The notes beneath the pieces are model-generated. The model worked only from the letters and a program-made list of their open reading frames with translations, searched no databases and was not told the origin of the DNA. A program made the position numbers and the translations under genes. A stretch of DNA of 64,000 nt from Methylophilus sp. 14 (GTDB lineage Bacteria > Pseudomonadota > Gammaproteobacteria > Burkholderiales > Methylophilaceae): the NCBI RefSeq assembly GCF_015354345.1, contig NZ_JADKYS010000007.1, forward strand, positions 1 to 64,000, in the 5' to 3' direction. Below, one piece after another: positions 55,557-63,802 of this stretch. Each line of letters begins with the position of its first letter. The first letter of the stretch is position 1.

Positions 55557-55621
55557 CTGCCTTCTCTATGACTGCTTAATCTATCAAGTGACTCAACCAC
55601 CCGTTATAGCCTGTCGCCGCT

Positions 55622-55915
55622 TCAGCCGTCAATCCCTTCGACAATAAACACCCGGTATTGCGCACCACGGTGCCGATGTTGCATCGCCTGCTGATATTGC
55701 GGACTGTGGTACCAGGCTTCGGCTTCTTCAACGCTAGCAAATTGGTGAATGAGGCATCCTTCAAAGGCCGGGCCTTCGAGGATAGTGAGTGCACCATATT
55801 TTACCAGGGGTGTCACGGCACGCCCCTCCCGGGCGAGAGGGGCCAGACTGGCATAAGTCGCCATTTCCGCTTGATCCGTGGTCCGCTCACGCATCATGAC
55901 CACATAGGCACTCAT
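55622..55915 (-). CDS. DUF1330 family protein
   Basis: 97 residues with the DUF1330 ferredoxin-like pattern: MSAYVVMMRERTTDQAEMAT, a middle LTILEGPAFEGCLIHQFASVEEAEAWYHSPQYQ, and the C-terminal RVFIVEGI. Starts 2 nt after the stop of the DJ-1-like gene. Function of the family is not established. Confidence 0.8.
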   Translation of the reverse strand: MSAYVVMMRERTTDQAEMATYASLAPLAREGRAVTPLVKYGALTILEGPAFEGCLIHQFASVEEAEAWYHSPQYQQAMQHRHRGAQYRVFIVEGIDG

Positions 55916-55917
55916 GA

Positions 55918-56604
55918 TTAGCGCGCCCCTTGCAGACGCTGTACAAGTGCCTGTGCGGCTAATGCAGACGACGCTGGATTTTGCCCGGTAATCAACAAGC
56001 CATCCTCGACCACATAAGGTTGCCAGTCAGCACCTTTTGAGTATTGTCCCCCATGCTGAATCAGCATATCCTCAACCAGAAAAGGCACGACATTGGTCAA
56101 GCCAACCGCCTCTTCTTCAGAGTTAGTAAAGCCTGTGACTTTTTTACCAGCCACCAGCGGGCGGCCATCCGGCTGTTTGGTGTGGCGCAACACGCCGGGC
56201 GCATGACACACCAGCGCAACAGGTTTACCCGCATTCAGTGTCGACTCAATCAAGCTAATGGAGTCGCTATCCTCTGCCAGGTCCCACAATGGCCCGTGCC
56301 CACCTGGATAAAAGACTGCATCAAACTGCTTATGTGACACCGCGCTTAAGGGCACGGTATGCACCAGCGCTTTACCGGCTTCTGCATCGGTTTCAAACCG
56401 TTTTGTGTCTGCCGTTTGAAAAGCAGGGTCATTACTTTTTGGATCCAATGGCGGTTGCCCGCCTTTGGGCGACGCCAGCGTTAACTGTGCACCGGCGGCT
56501 TTAAACGCGTAATAAGGTGCCGCCAGTTCTTCCAGCCAAAAACCGGTCTTGTGGCCAGTGTTGCCCAGGGTGTCATGCGAGGTCAGTACCATCAGAATAT
56601 GCAT
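55918..56604 (-). CDS. DJ-1/PfpI family protein (Hsp31-like)
   Basis: 228 residues: HILMVLTSHDTLGNTGHKTGFWLEEL, VFYPGGHGPLWDL and the nucleophile cysteine in ALVCHAPGVLR. The length and the GHKTGFWLEE start resemble glyoxalase III / Hsp31-type deglycases. Methylglyoxal or formaldehyde-related detoxification is plausible. Divergent from a LysR regulator. Confidence 0.87.
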   Translation of the reverse strand: MHILMVLTSHDTLGNTGHKTGFWLEELAAPYYAFKAAGAQLTLASPKGGQPPLDPKSNDPAFQTADTKRFETDAEAGKALVHTVPLSAVSHKQFDAVFYPGGHGPLWDLAEDSDSISLIESTLNAGKPVALVCHAPGVLRHTKQPDGRPLVAGKKVTGFTNSEEEAVGLTNVVPFLVEDMLIQHGGQYSKGADWQPYVVEDGLLITGQNPASSALAAQALVQRLQGAR

Positions 56605-56675
56605 TTCAACGCTCCTTCAGAATTAAGTGATTTGGTGTAGCCATCATGAACGTTTTGATTCCATTTTTGAAATTT

Positions 56676-56704
56676 ATTATGTATATTTTAGTTATTCACA
56701 TAAT
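56676..56704. promoter_or_regulatory. LysR-type binding site candidate
   Basis: ATTATGT and ACATAAT arms are separated by 15 nt and end 10 bp before the LysR start codon, in the intergenic region shared with the DJ-1-like gene. Both arms carry the T-N11-A type layout expected for LysR boxes. Confidence 0.45.
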
Positions 56705-56714
56705 GAATAGTTAA

Positions 56715-57611
56715 ATGCGCTACGACCTGAATCTGTTAAGAGTATTTATTGCGCTGATGGAAGAGCGCAGCGTGACCCGCGCGGCTGACCGGCTGGGCAT
56801 CACACAGCCCGCACTGTCGAATGCATTGAACCGCTTGCGAGATATCCTGCAAGACCCATTATTCATTCGTGAACGTTATGGCATGCAGCCGACACAAAAA
56901 GCGGAAGAAGTGGCCCCCGTCATTATGGAGGCAATCGGCCAGCTGGATAGTATTGTGCTGGAACAGCAGACCTTCGACCCGGCGAATGCCAACCTGCTGT
57001 TCACCATTGCGCCCAATAGTTATGTCGAATATGTGCTGATTCCGGCAGTGGTTGCTAGGTTGCGTACCTTAGCGCCGGGGATCAAGCTGCGCATCATCCC
57101 TTATGGCAATGATTTGGCCGAAACTGGCGTCATTTCCGGTAGTACGGCACTGGTCATGGGGCGTTTTGTCGACCCGCCAGATAACCTGATTGTGCAGCAC
57201 CTGATGGATGATCGCCTGGCTTGTGTGGTGCGCGCCGATCATCCGACCATCGGTGATGAGATCAGCAAGGCGCAATATGAACAACTGAAACATGTGAATG
57301 TATTGCCGCCAGGGCGTATGCGCGCAGGCCTGTTTCAGGCGCTGGACCGACAGGGCTTAAAACGTGAAGTGGCGGTCTCGGTCACACACTTCCTCTCGGT
57401 GCCAGAAGTGATCTCTGTCACCGATTATTGCACTACCCTGCCGATTCAGATTTGCCGCCGCCTGGCCCATGATACGCGCCTGAAAATTTTGCCTACGCCA
57501 GTCGACCTGGGCACGTTTCCCGTGGATATGGCCTGGCATGTAAGATACCGGCATGACCCGGCACACCGCTGGTTACGGTCATTGATTGAAGAAGTGGCGC
57601 GTACGCTCTAA
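56715..57611 (+). CDS. LysR-family transcriptional regulator
   Basis: 298 residues: N-terminal winged HTH (LRVFIALMEERSVTRAADRLGITQPALSNALNRLRDIL) and a PBP2-type effector domain similar to NodD/PcpR-like regulators (MAWHVRYRHDPAHRWLRSLI). Divergent from and likely controlling the DJ-1/DUF1330/EamA group. Confidence 0.88.
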   Translation: MRYDLNLLRVFIALMEERSVTRAADRLGITQPALSNALNRLRDILQDPLFIRERYGMQPTQKAEEVAPVIMEAIGQLDSIVLEQQTFDPANANLLFTIAPNSYVEYVLIPAVVARLRTLAPGIKLRIIPYGNDLAETGVISGSTALVMGRFVDPPDNLIVQHLMDDRLACVVRADHPTIGDEISKAQYEQLKHVNVLPPGRMRAGLFQALDRQGLKREVAVSVTHFLSVPEVISVTDYCTTLPIQICRRLAHDTRLKILPTPVDLGTFPVDMAWHVRYRHDPAHRWLRSLIEEVARTL

Positions 57612-57617
57612 GCACGT

Positions 57618-58256
57618 CTAGGCAGCATCAATCAGGCCATGCTTCATGGCCAGCCGCACCATTTCCACCGGACTGTTGACCGAGAGTTTCTGCTTGATCA
57701 GGGTGTAATAGTTAGCCACGGTCTTCTGACTGATTTTAAGCATATCCGCCACCTCTTCCACGCGCTTGCCTTCGGCCAGCAGCCTAAACACCTCGAACTC
57801 ACGCGAAGTGAGTTGCTGCAGTGGATTACTGTCGCCGATCAGTGTTTGCAAAGCGACTTTCTGCGCCACATCCTGGCTCAAAAAGGTGCGTCCTTTAGCC
57901 ACATCCAACACGGCCTGCACTAAATCCTCTGCTACACCGGTTTTAGTCACATAGCCCTTCACACCTGTTTTAAGTGCCTGCGCGGCAAACGACACCGCCT
58001 CGTGCATGGAGAAAATCACGATTCTGGCTTGCGGATAGCGTTGCAAGATACGTTTGGCGGCTTCCAGGCCGCCCATACCCGGCATGGAAATATCCATCAG
58101 CATGACATCGGGCAGAATCTCGCCGTACACCTGGTATGCCGACTCCCCGGTATCTGCCTCGGCCACGATTTCAATCGATTTATGGCTTTCGAGCAAACGA
58201 CGCAACCCTGAACGCACCACGCTGTGGTCATCCACCAACACTACTTTAACTGTCAT
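57618..58256 (-). CDS. NarL-family response regulator (MxaB-like)
   Basis: 212 residues: receiver domain with VVLVDDHSVVRSGLRRLL, phospho-Asp in VMLMDISMPGMGG and KGYVTKTG, then a LuxR HTH (LTSREFEVFRLLAEGKRVEEV ... ISQKTVANYYTLIKQKL). Overlaps the histidine kinase gene by 4 bp. Position downstream of the mxa operon fits MxaB, the regulator needed for methanol dehydrogenase synthesis, but sequence alone does not prove it. Confidence 0.85.
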   Translation of the reverse strand: MTVKVVLVDDHSVVRSGLRRLLESHKSIEIVAEADTGESAYQVYGEILPDVMLMDISMPGMGGLEAAKRILQRYPQARIVIFSMHEAVSFAAQALKTGVKGYVTKTGVAEDLVQAVLDVAKGRTFLSQDVAQKVALQTLIGDSNPLQQLTSREFEVFRLLAEGKRVEEVADMLKISQKTVANYYTLIKQKLSVNSPVEMVRLAMKHGLIDAA

Positions 58257-59632
58257 GTCACTGCTTCCTGAAAACCTTCTGTTGTGTGAAAATGCACTTC
58301 GATACGCGTGCCATGCCCCGGCGCACTCGTAATGTTCATACTACCCATCAAGCCCTCTACCCGCTCCTGCATCCCCGCCAGACCATAGCCGCGACTTTGC
58401 ACACTGGTATCAAACCCGCGTCCGTCATCCTCTACCAGCAGATACAGGCCCTGGTCACTTTCCGTCACCTCTATCGTCACACGCGTCGCAGCTGCATGCT
58501 TGCTGATATTGGTCAGGCATTCCTGCAAAATGCGGTATACCGTCACCGACACCGACTCATCATGTTGGCTCAGGTGGTTGGAAATCGCATTCACCACCAT
58601 GATGCCGCGGTTACGGTCATGCCAGTGATGAATCAGCTCGGCCAGTGCCAGGCTCAGCCCTAACTCATCCAGCACCCGCGGGCGCAAGCGCGCCAGGATA
58701 TCCTGTATGGTGACCATCATTTGCCGCGTAATCTGTGCAATCGCCTGCGCACTTTCGCGCGCCACACTGAGCTTTTTGGCCGCTACCAGCGCACTGGCAT
58801 CCACATGCACAGCCGTCAGGTATTGCCCGATTTCATCATGCAGGTCTCGCGCCAGCTTTTTACGTTCTTCTTCCTGCAGGTGAATAATCTGCTGCGTTAA
58901 ACGGTGGTTGTTACGTATGCTTTGCTCCAGCGTACTGGCCATGCTGTTGAATTTATCGCTGATTTCACTCAACTCAACCTGCTCAAACCCGGGCAAGCGG
59001 CTTTGATATTCCCCGCGTTCAATCTGGTTCAGGCCATGAATAATCTGTTTCACCGGTTTAAACGTCGCGCGTACCGTCCAATAAACAAACAGCAACACGC
59101 TCAAGCCGAACAGGCCGACAATCGCCAGCAAACCAGAGGTGTCATCCCAAATCTCGCGCAACTCAAAACTCGGGTCAGGCGTAATCACCAGCTCGCCGAT
59201 AAAGCGCCCGTTCAGAATGATATTCTTGCGCTTGGGCTCATTGAGCACGCTGGAAATATCCAGCAATCGTACAAACCACGCGGGTGGCTCTTCACCGGTA
59301 TGTACTAACCGTGTCGAGCGGTTGGACTCACGCAGTCGGCCGGTCATATCAAAGAAATCCACCTTCAAATGGCGGATATTGGTCAGTTCATCCAGGCGAA
59401 ATAAATTGGTTTGACCATTTTCACTGTTATTCAGCCAGCCAAAATCGGTCATGTAATGCGCGATTTCCGCATCCAGCAAATGCATCACTAGGTTGGTGCT
59501 TGAATCCACCTCTGCCAATACGTCTTCGCGTGCATTTTTCACCACCGATACGGCCCAAGTCAGTAGCAAGCCGAGCAATAACAAGGTAATGATCAGGTTA
59601 AGTTTAAACTGAAGGCTGAGTGATTTCATCAT
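58253..59632 (-). CDS. NarX-type sensor histidine kinase next to mxa genes
   Basis: 459 residues: first helix LNLIITLLLLGLLLTWAVSV, a periplasmic region of about 150 residues, second helix LLAIVGLFGLSVLLFVYWTV, a HAMP domain, HisKA_3 with LARDLHDEIGQYLTAVHVD, and ATPase motifs LQECLTNISKHAA and DDGRGFD. Partner of the overlapping response regulator. Likely senses a methanol-related or redox signal, an inference from location. Confidence 0.9.
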   Translation of the reverse strand: MMKSLSLQFKLNLIITLLLLGLLLTWAVSVVKNAREDVLAEVDSSTNLVMHLLDAEIAHYMTDFGWLNNSENGQTNLFRLDELTNIRHLKVDFFDMTGRLRESNRSTRLVHTGEEPPAWFVRLLDISSVLNEPKRKNIILNGRFIGELVITPDPSFELREIWDDTSGLLAIVGLFGLSVLLFVYWTVRATFKPVKQIIHGLNQIERGEYQSRLPGFEQVELSEISDKFNSMASTLEQSIRNNHRLTQQIIHLQEEERKKLARDLHDEIGQYLTAVHVDASALVAAKKLSVARESAQAIAQITRQMMVTIQDILARLRPRVLDELGLSLALAELIHHWHDRNRGIMVVNAISNHLSQHDESVSVTVYRILQECLTNISKHAAATRVTIEVTESDQGLYLLVEDDGRGFDTSVQSRGYGLAGMQERVEGLMGSMNITSAPGHGTRIEVHFHTTEGFQEAVT

Positions 59633-59769
59633 GCTGTGTGGATTTTAAAGTCGATCGCCCAAAAACTTTCGGGAATTTTTCCCGATTCATCTCCCTGACA
59701 TGCAGGGACACCACACATTATAGAAGCACACTGTTGAAACGCCACCAGACGATAGTAGACGCTTCCTGA

Positions 59770-59961
59770 TTAACGAATCACCACACCCCAGGGCAAGGTG
59801 CCGACCGGGATATCCTTTAAGCGAAGGTTGGTTTGCGTATCGATCACTGATACCGTGCCATCTTTTTCATTGGGCACATAGGCGAAAGGTTGTCAGAAAA
59901 CAGATAAAGAGGTGCTGACCAACGCGACCGTGAATAGAAGCTGTTGCAGGATGTGTTGCAT
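59770..59961 (-). pseudogene. Remnant of a secreted YVTN beta-propeller gene
   Basis: On the minus strand an AAGGGA site precedes ATG 59961 and 22 codons of a signal peptide (LLFTVALVSTSLSVF), then a TGA stop. In the same frame after the stop comes QPFAYVPNEKDGTVSVIDTQ, continuing as one YVTN blade with IPVGTLPWGVV, and a TAA at 59770. That is the start of a YVTN protein of the kind linked to PQQ-dependent alcohol oxidation, with a nonsense codon and the remaining blades deleted. The 482 bp gap between the kinase and the intact YVTN gene contains nothing else coding. Confidence 0.7.
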
Positions 59962-59973
59962 AGAGTGTCCCTT

Positions 59974-60006
59974 AAAAAAATCGACCAGTTGCTGCAACAA
60001 CTGGTC
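59974..60006 (-). terminator. Terminator of the mxa operon
   Basis: On the minus strand GACCAGTTG-TTGCAG-CAACTGGTC (9 bp stem) is followed by GA and T7. It lies about 110 nt beyond the YVTN gene stop and just before the YVTN remnant, so it probably closes the mxa transcript. Confidence 0.85.
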
Positions 60007-60114
60007 TGAACATGGAGATATACTTTATGCAAATCAATTAAATTAAGTCATTTAAATTGATAACTGCATATTAAGCATGCTGTGGCTGTGCCAATAGCGG
60101 CAGCCTTCCCGATT

Positions 60115-60564
60115 TCACCGGGATTCATTCCCGACAAACTGACCAAATGCCCGAGGTTGCGCGCCGACCGCAATACGAGTACGCTCTTTATGAACACGGA
60201 TATCAATCACGCTCACATCATTGCTATCACGATTAGCCACATACGAGATAGTGTCATCGCGTCCCAACTGTAGCCCGCCGGGCGCATGGCCGACATGTAT
60301 CTGCGCCATGACCCGCCCGCTCTCAGCCGCGACCACCAGCACGTGATCGTGATACCAGTCAGCCACATACAAGCGATCACCGCGCTGGTTCACCGTGAGG
60401 CCAACAGGCGCAATAGGCAGCATGATCGTGCGTATCACTGCCTGCTGCTGCATATCAATCACCGATACCGTGTGTTCGCCCTGATTGGTGAGGTAGGCAA
60501 AGTCCGCCGCCTGCGCCCAGAGACAGGCACTGACGCCCAATAAGCCATACAGCATCTTCATCAT
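60115..60564 (-). CDS. Short YVTN beta-propeller protein
   Basis: About 149 residues from ATG 60564 (a GTG at 60600 is also possible) with a signal peptide (LYGLLGVSACLWAQA). Three YVTN-type repeats: FAYLTNQGEHTVSVIDMQQQ, YVADWYHDHVLVV and ISYVANRDSNDVSVIDIR, and a C-terminus RIAVGAQPRAFGQF typical of these proteins. Usual family members have about 300 residues and seven blades, so this is a short version. Periplasmic; YVTN proteins are often found with PQQ-dependent alcohol dehydrogenases. Confidence 0.75.
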   Translation of the reverse strand: MMKMLYGLLGVSACLWAQAADFAYLTNQGEHTVSVIDMQQQAVIRTIMLPIAPVGLTVNQRGDRLYVADWYHDHVLVVAAESGRVMAQIHVGHAPGGLQLGRDDTISYVANRDSNDVSVIDIRVHKERTRIAVGAQPRAFGQFVGNESR

Positions 60565-60697
60565 GTGCAAGACTGGCTGACGCATTCTTCTGTTGCCCAC
60601 ACTATAAGACGGACGCGAGTCTGCGGACCGCGCGCGGGCAGAGATTTTTCACCGATACTTCGGGTATTGATACACGCAACCATGTGATTGCAGGGGT

Positions 60698-61096
60698 TCA
60701 GGCAGAAGCGGATGTTTGTGTGAAGTGCGCGTCAATCGCCGTCATGTCCAACGCTTGCCACATCGCAAGGTGGTGTTGCAGCTCGTGGGGGTGCATGGCG
60801 CCAGTGACCATATCAATGACAACGCGCTGACGAATGACCATCAAGGCCGGGACCTGCGCCACCTGGAAATTGCTTGCCAGGTCAGTCGCCACATCGATAT
60901 CCGCTACGGCAAACAAGGCTTGCGGTGCCTGTGCCGCCACCTCGGCAAAGTTCGGGTAAAAGGTCTGGCAAGGCGCGCACCACTTGGCCGTGAACAGCAC
61001 GACGATAAAGTCATGGCTGGCCACGGTTTGATTAAACTGCTGCTGACTGTCTATGGTCACCGGCAGATGAGGGGCAGATGGGGTACTCATGGTCAT
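60698..61096 (-). CDS. Thioredoxin-like protein in the mxa operon
   Basis: 132 residues with a thioredoxin fold and active site TAKWCAPCQTFYPNF (CxxC), cis-Pro region QVPALMVIRQ. No signal peptide or membrane helix is visible, so it would be cytoplasmic. Overlaps the preceding small exported protein by 4 bp. A link to disulfide handling of methanol dehydrogenase parts is inferred. Confidence 0.8.
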   Translation of the reverse strand: MTMSTPSAPHLPVTIDSQQQFNQTVASHDFIVVLFTAKWCAPCQTFYPNFAEVAAQAPQALFAVADIDVATDLASNFQVAQVPALMVIRQRVVIDMVTGAMHPHELQHHLAMWQALDMTAIDAHFTQTSASA

Positions 61097-61458
61097 TCCT
61101 TGGATAATGGCGCGCCTGCCACTGGCAGGCGTTTAATACTATAAATAGTCCAATGTTGCGGCCCGGCAATGCTGTGTGAACAACCCAGCTCTTTTTCCGG
61201 TGCGTCCGGGGTAAGGATATGCCTGGTGTGGTCAGCCGTTTGCACCTGCATAAACCAGCGGTCCACCCACACCTCTACCGCACCCGCAGCAGCATCTGTC
61301 AACTGTAATGACACCATATTGCCGCCATGCGCCAGGCACAGGGAATCATCAGTCTCAATAAGCCTGGACAGCGCATCGTCTACGGTTTCCGCCTGAATGC
61401 ACGGACTCAGCGCCAACAGCAGGGCAAAAAATAAACGGCGACTCACACGCATACACAT
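61093..61458 (-). CDS. Small exported protein in the mxa operon (mxaE position)
   Basis: 121 residues with signal peptide (LFFALLLALSPCIQAE) and a compact mature part with two cysteines (DDSLCLAHGGN and KELGCSHSIAG). It occupies the place of mxaE downstream of mxaD in other methylotrophs, but MxaE/MxaH have no diagnostic motif that I can check, so the symbol is not assigned. Confidence 0.65.
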   Translation of the reverse strand: MCMRVSRRLFFALLLALSPCIQAETVDDALSRLIETDDSLCLAHGGNMVSLQLTDAAAGAVEVWVDRWFMQVQTADHTRHILTPDAPEKELGCSHSIAGPQHWTIYSIKRLPVAGAPLSKE

Positions 61459-61477
61459 CCACTAAACATGCATGTGC

Positions 61478-62074
61478 TTAGGCACACACAGATAAGCCCA
61501 GGCTTTTAAACACCGGGCGCATGGCCAGGCACACTTTTTTGCGCCAGCCACTTTGATTGGCAGCCGCATTCTGGCGACCGTCTTTCAACCCTTGCAGACC
61601 CTCTTTCACAAAAGCATCTACCGCAGTCTTGGCTGACTCATCATCCTGCCCGGCAGGTGGCTCATTACCGGTAAATGCGCGGTAATAACGTGCAGTCCAG
61701 ACAACCTTGCTCTTCGCTCCCTCAGCCACGACCTTGATCTTGCCATTGAGTGAGCTGACCGGCAGCGCCTCCAGGTCTATGTCACCGGACAAGCGATAGG
61801 CCACCGTCATATCTGCCGCTGAGACTTCGTCTATCTCCTGCAGCAATTGCTTGCCATTTTTAAGCGTGATTTTCTGTTGCTTGTCATTGACGGCTTCACA
61901 GGCCGTCACTTGCGGATGCCATTGCGCTAGGCCACAAGGGGCACTGACACGCTTCCAAACGACCTCGGCAGCAGCGTTGATCTGGGTGGATTCATCGGTT
62001 TTTTGCGGTGTAGGGCCATGTGCCCACACCTGCGCGCTCAACAATAATCCAGCCAGTAATAAAGACCACTTCAT
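61478..62074 (-). CDS. mxaD: MxaD, SRPBCC-fold methanol oxidation protein
   Basis: 198 residues with signal peptide (LLLAGLLLSAQVWAHG) and an SRPBCC/polyketide-cyclase-like domain: INAAAEVVWKRVSAPCGLAQWHP and KSKVVWTARYYRAFTG. MxaD is periplasmic and helps electron transfer from methanol dehydrogenase to cytochrome cL in Methylobacterium. The C-terminus has CLAMRPVFKSLGLSVCA. Lies between mxaL and the small exported gene. Confidence 0.85.
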   Translation of the reverse strand: MKWSLLLAGLLLSAQVWAHGPTPQKTDESTQINAAAEVVWKRVSAPCGLAQWHPQVTACEAVNDKQQKITLKNGKQLLQEIDEVSAADMTVAYRLSGDIDLEALPVSSLNGKIKVVAEGAKSKVVWTARYYRAFTGNEPPAGQDDESAKTAVDAFVKEGLQGLKDGRQNAAANQSGWRKKVCLAMRPVFKSLGLSVCA

Positions 62075-62105
62075 GTTTACTCCTTCTCGATAAAATCTAT
62101 ACGGT

Positions 62106-63203
62106 TCACTTGCCTGGGCGGGTTATACCACCTATACGCCGCTTCACACTGCGTGCCCACGCCACCAGGCCAGGACCAGCGGCGAATGTCAGCCACAGGT
62201 AACCCAGCCAGGCCGCACACGCTGCCCAGCCCAACCAGGGCCTGAGATCGGTATCGGCCCAACGCCAGGCAGTCATGCCCAGGCCTGTCGCCCAGTGGCT
62301 GCTATCCGCAGTCGCGTCCAGGCGCACATAATGCAAGCCGGTGATCGTTGCCAGGCGTTGCAGATTCTGCGCATCCAGGGCCGACAAATGTGCGTTTTCC
62401 AGCAAGTTATTGCCCGGCCCATGCCCGGCGTTACGGTCATGCTGCCCCTGCTCCATCGCCAGCACAGACAAGGTTTCCGCCATGCCAAAATTGCCAAAGC
62501 GCTGTACCTCTTCCTGCTCCCAATAGCCGGCCACCGCATTCTTTTCATCCAGCTTGGGAATCTTGCTCGGTGTGCGTTGGCCCATACCTACCAGATAGCC
62601 TTGCACATCGCCTGGCTTGCCCGCATAACTAGGCATATATTTAGGATTGGCGGGCGGTGCCTGCTGGCCGTCGGTAAAAAACATCACGCGCATCTGCTTG
62701 CCCAGTTGCGGCGCTTGCTCCAGCGCGTGATACACGCCATGCGAGATAAAAGAATCGGCTGCCCAGGCCATGCGCCAGTCCATGCTGGCTACGGTTTGGT
62801 CCAACGCAGCGAAATGGCTGCATACTTCCACCGGCTCCACCACATTCACCACATTACGCTCGGTAAACATGCCCAAGGCCACTTGTGAGCCGCAAGGCAG
62901 CGCCGACAAGGTCTTGCGTATGCTTTGCTTGGCCATCTGCAAACGGCTCATGCTTTTGCCCGCGACCTGATAGTCAGGCACATTCATACTCTGTGTGATA
63001 TCCACGACGAAATACCAGTCATAGACACGGTTGGGCAAATACCAGTGCGGTTTGAACAACACCAGGGTTAACAGCAGCAATATCCCTATCAGGCAACTCT
63101 TGCGCCAGGTTGCCTGGGCATTACCCGCGACTGACCAGACGGCTTCTGACCAACCTGAAGGCAGGCGTTTGCCCCAGGACTTCACAACACCACGCCACAT
63201 CAA
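62106..63203 (-). CDS. mxaL: MxaL, von Willebrand factor A protein
   Basis: 365 residues: membrane helix (CLIGILLLLTLVLF), VWA domain with a MIDAS-like DWYFVVDITQSMNVPDY and VMFFTDGQQAPP, and a C-terminal helix near WLGYLWLTFAAGPGLVAW. MxaA, C, K and L are needed to insert calcium into methanol dehydrogenase. Overlaps mxaK by 4 bp. Confidence 0.9.
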   Translation of the reverse strand: MMWRGVVKSWGKRLPSGWSEAVWSVAGNAQATWRKSCLIGILLLLTLVLFKPHWYLPNRVYDWYFVVDITQSMNVPDYQVAGKSMSRLQMAKQSIRKTLSALPCGSQVALGMFTERNVVNVVEPVEVCSHFAALDQTVASMDWRMAWAADSFISHGVYHALEQAPQLGKQMRVMFFTDGQQAPPANPKYMPSYAGKPGDVQGYLVGMGQRTPSKIPKLDEKNAVAGYWEQEEVQRFGNFGMAETLSVLAMEQGQHDRNAGHGPGNNLLENAHLSALDAQNLQRLATITGLHYVRLDATADSSHWATGLGMTAWRWADTDLRPWLGWAACAAWLGYLWLTFAAGPGLVAWARSVKRRIGGITRPGK

Positions 63204-63802
63204 GGCATGCCTCTAGGATTACCCGGCATCGCAGGCCAGCCGCTAGGCTCTTCTTCTGCCTTGATTTGCTCATCCTCATATTGCTGCGGCCCAGACATGC
63301 CATGCGTTGTCGGTGCCAGGCGCAACGCCAGATGGTAGTTATATTTCACTTCAGACCAGCCAGGCTCAATGCGCAAGGCTTTCTGGTAACTTTCTTTGGC
63401 CAGCGCCACCAGCGGCCCGGCTTCATCCCAGGCGGGCAAGCCTCGCTGCTCCAGCAAGCGGGTCGCCGTACGCATATAAATATTGCCAGAGTTGAAATAG
63501 GCCTGTTTGCGCAAAGGATCATCCGCACTCACCTTGCTCACCAAGGCTGCATATTGTGCTAACGCCTGCTCCGGCTTTAACTGGTTGTCATAAAACACGG
63601 CATTGGCAAACAAGGCCTGCGGCGTCTGGTCGGCCCCCAGCAAAGGCTGCCCAATCAGCACATGCGGTTCCAGGCTATTGCGATATACCGCCGCCTGATA
63701 GATTTCAATCAACTGTCTGCCCAGCATGACCACCGCAATCAACACCATCACGCTTGCCCACAGCACGCCGCGCCGCAGCATGCTGACTCGTTTTTCATTC
63801 AT
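63200..63802 (-). CDS. mxaK: MxaK
   Basis: 200 residues from ATG 63802, overlapping the mxaC stop by 4 bp (ATGA). N-terminal membrane anchor (GVLWASVMVLIAVVMLG) and a TPR-like domain (ALFANAVFYDNQLKPEQALAQYAAL, YQKALRIEPGWSEVKYNYHLAL). Sits between mxaC and mxaL as in other methylotroph mxa clusters. Confidence 0.88.
   Translation of the reverse strand: MNEKRVSMLRRGVLWASVMVLIAVVMLGRQLIEIYQAAVYRNSLEPHVLIGQPLLGADQTPQALFANAVFYDNQLKPEQALAQYAALVSKVSADDPLRKQAYFNSGNIYMRTATRLLEQRGLPAWDEAGPLVALAKESYQKALRIEPGWSEVKYNYHLALRLAPTTHGMSGPQQYEDEQIKAEEEPSGWPAMPGNPRGMP

Noticed and set aside
59844-60032. 62-codon minus-strand frame near the YVTN remnant
   Set aside because: Out of frame with the signal peptide/YVTN remnant and cysteine-rich nonsense; the in-frame remnant explains the region better.
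62295-62888. 197-codon plus-strand frame opposite mxaL
   Set aside because: Shadow of the well-supported mxaL gene; composition rich in Arg/His/Cys with no start signal.
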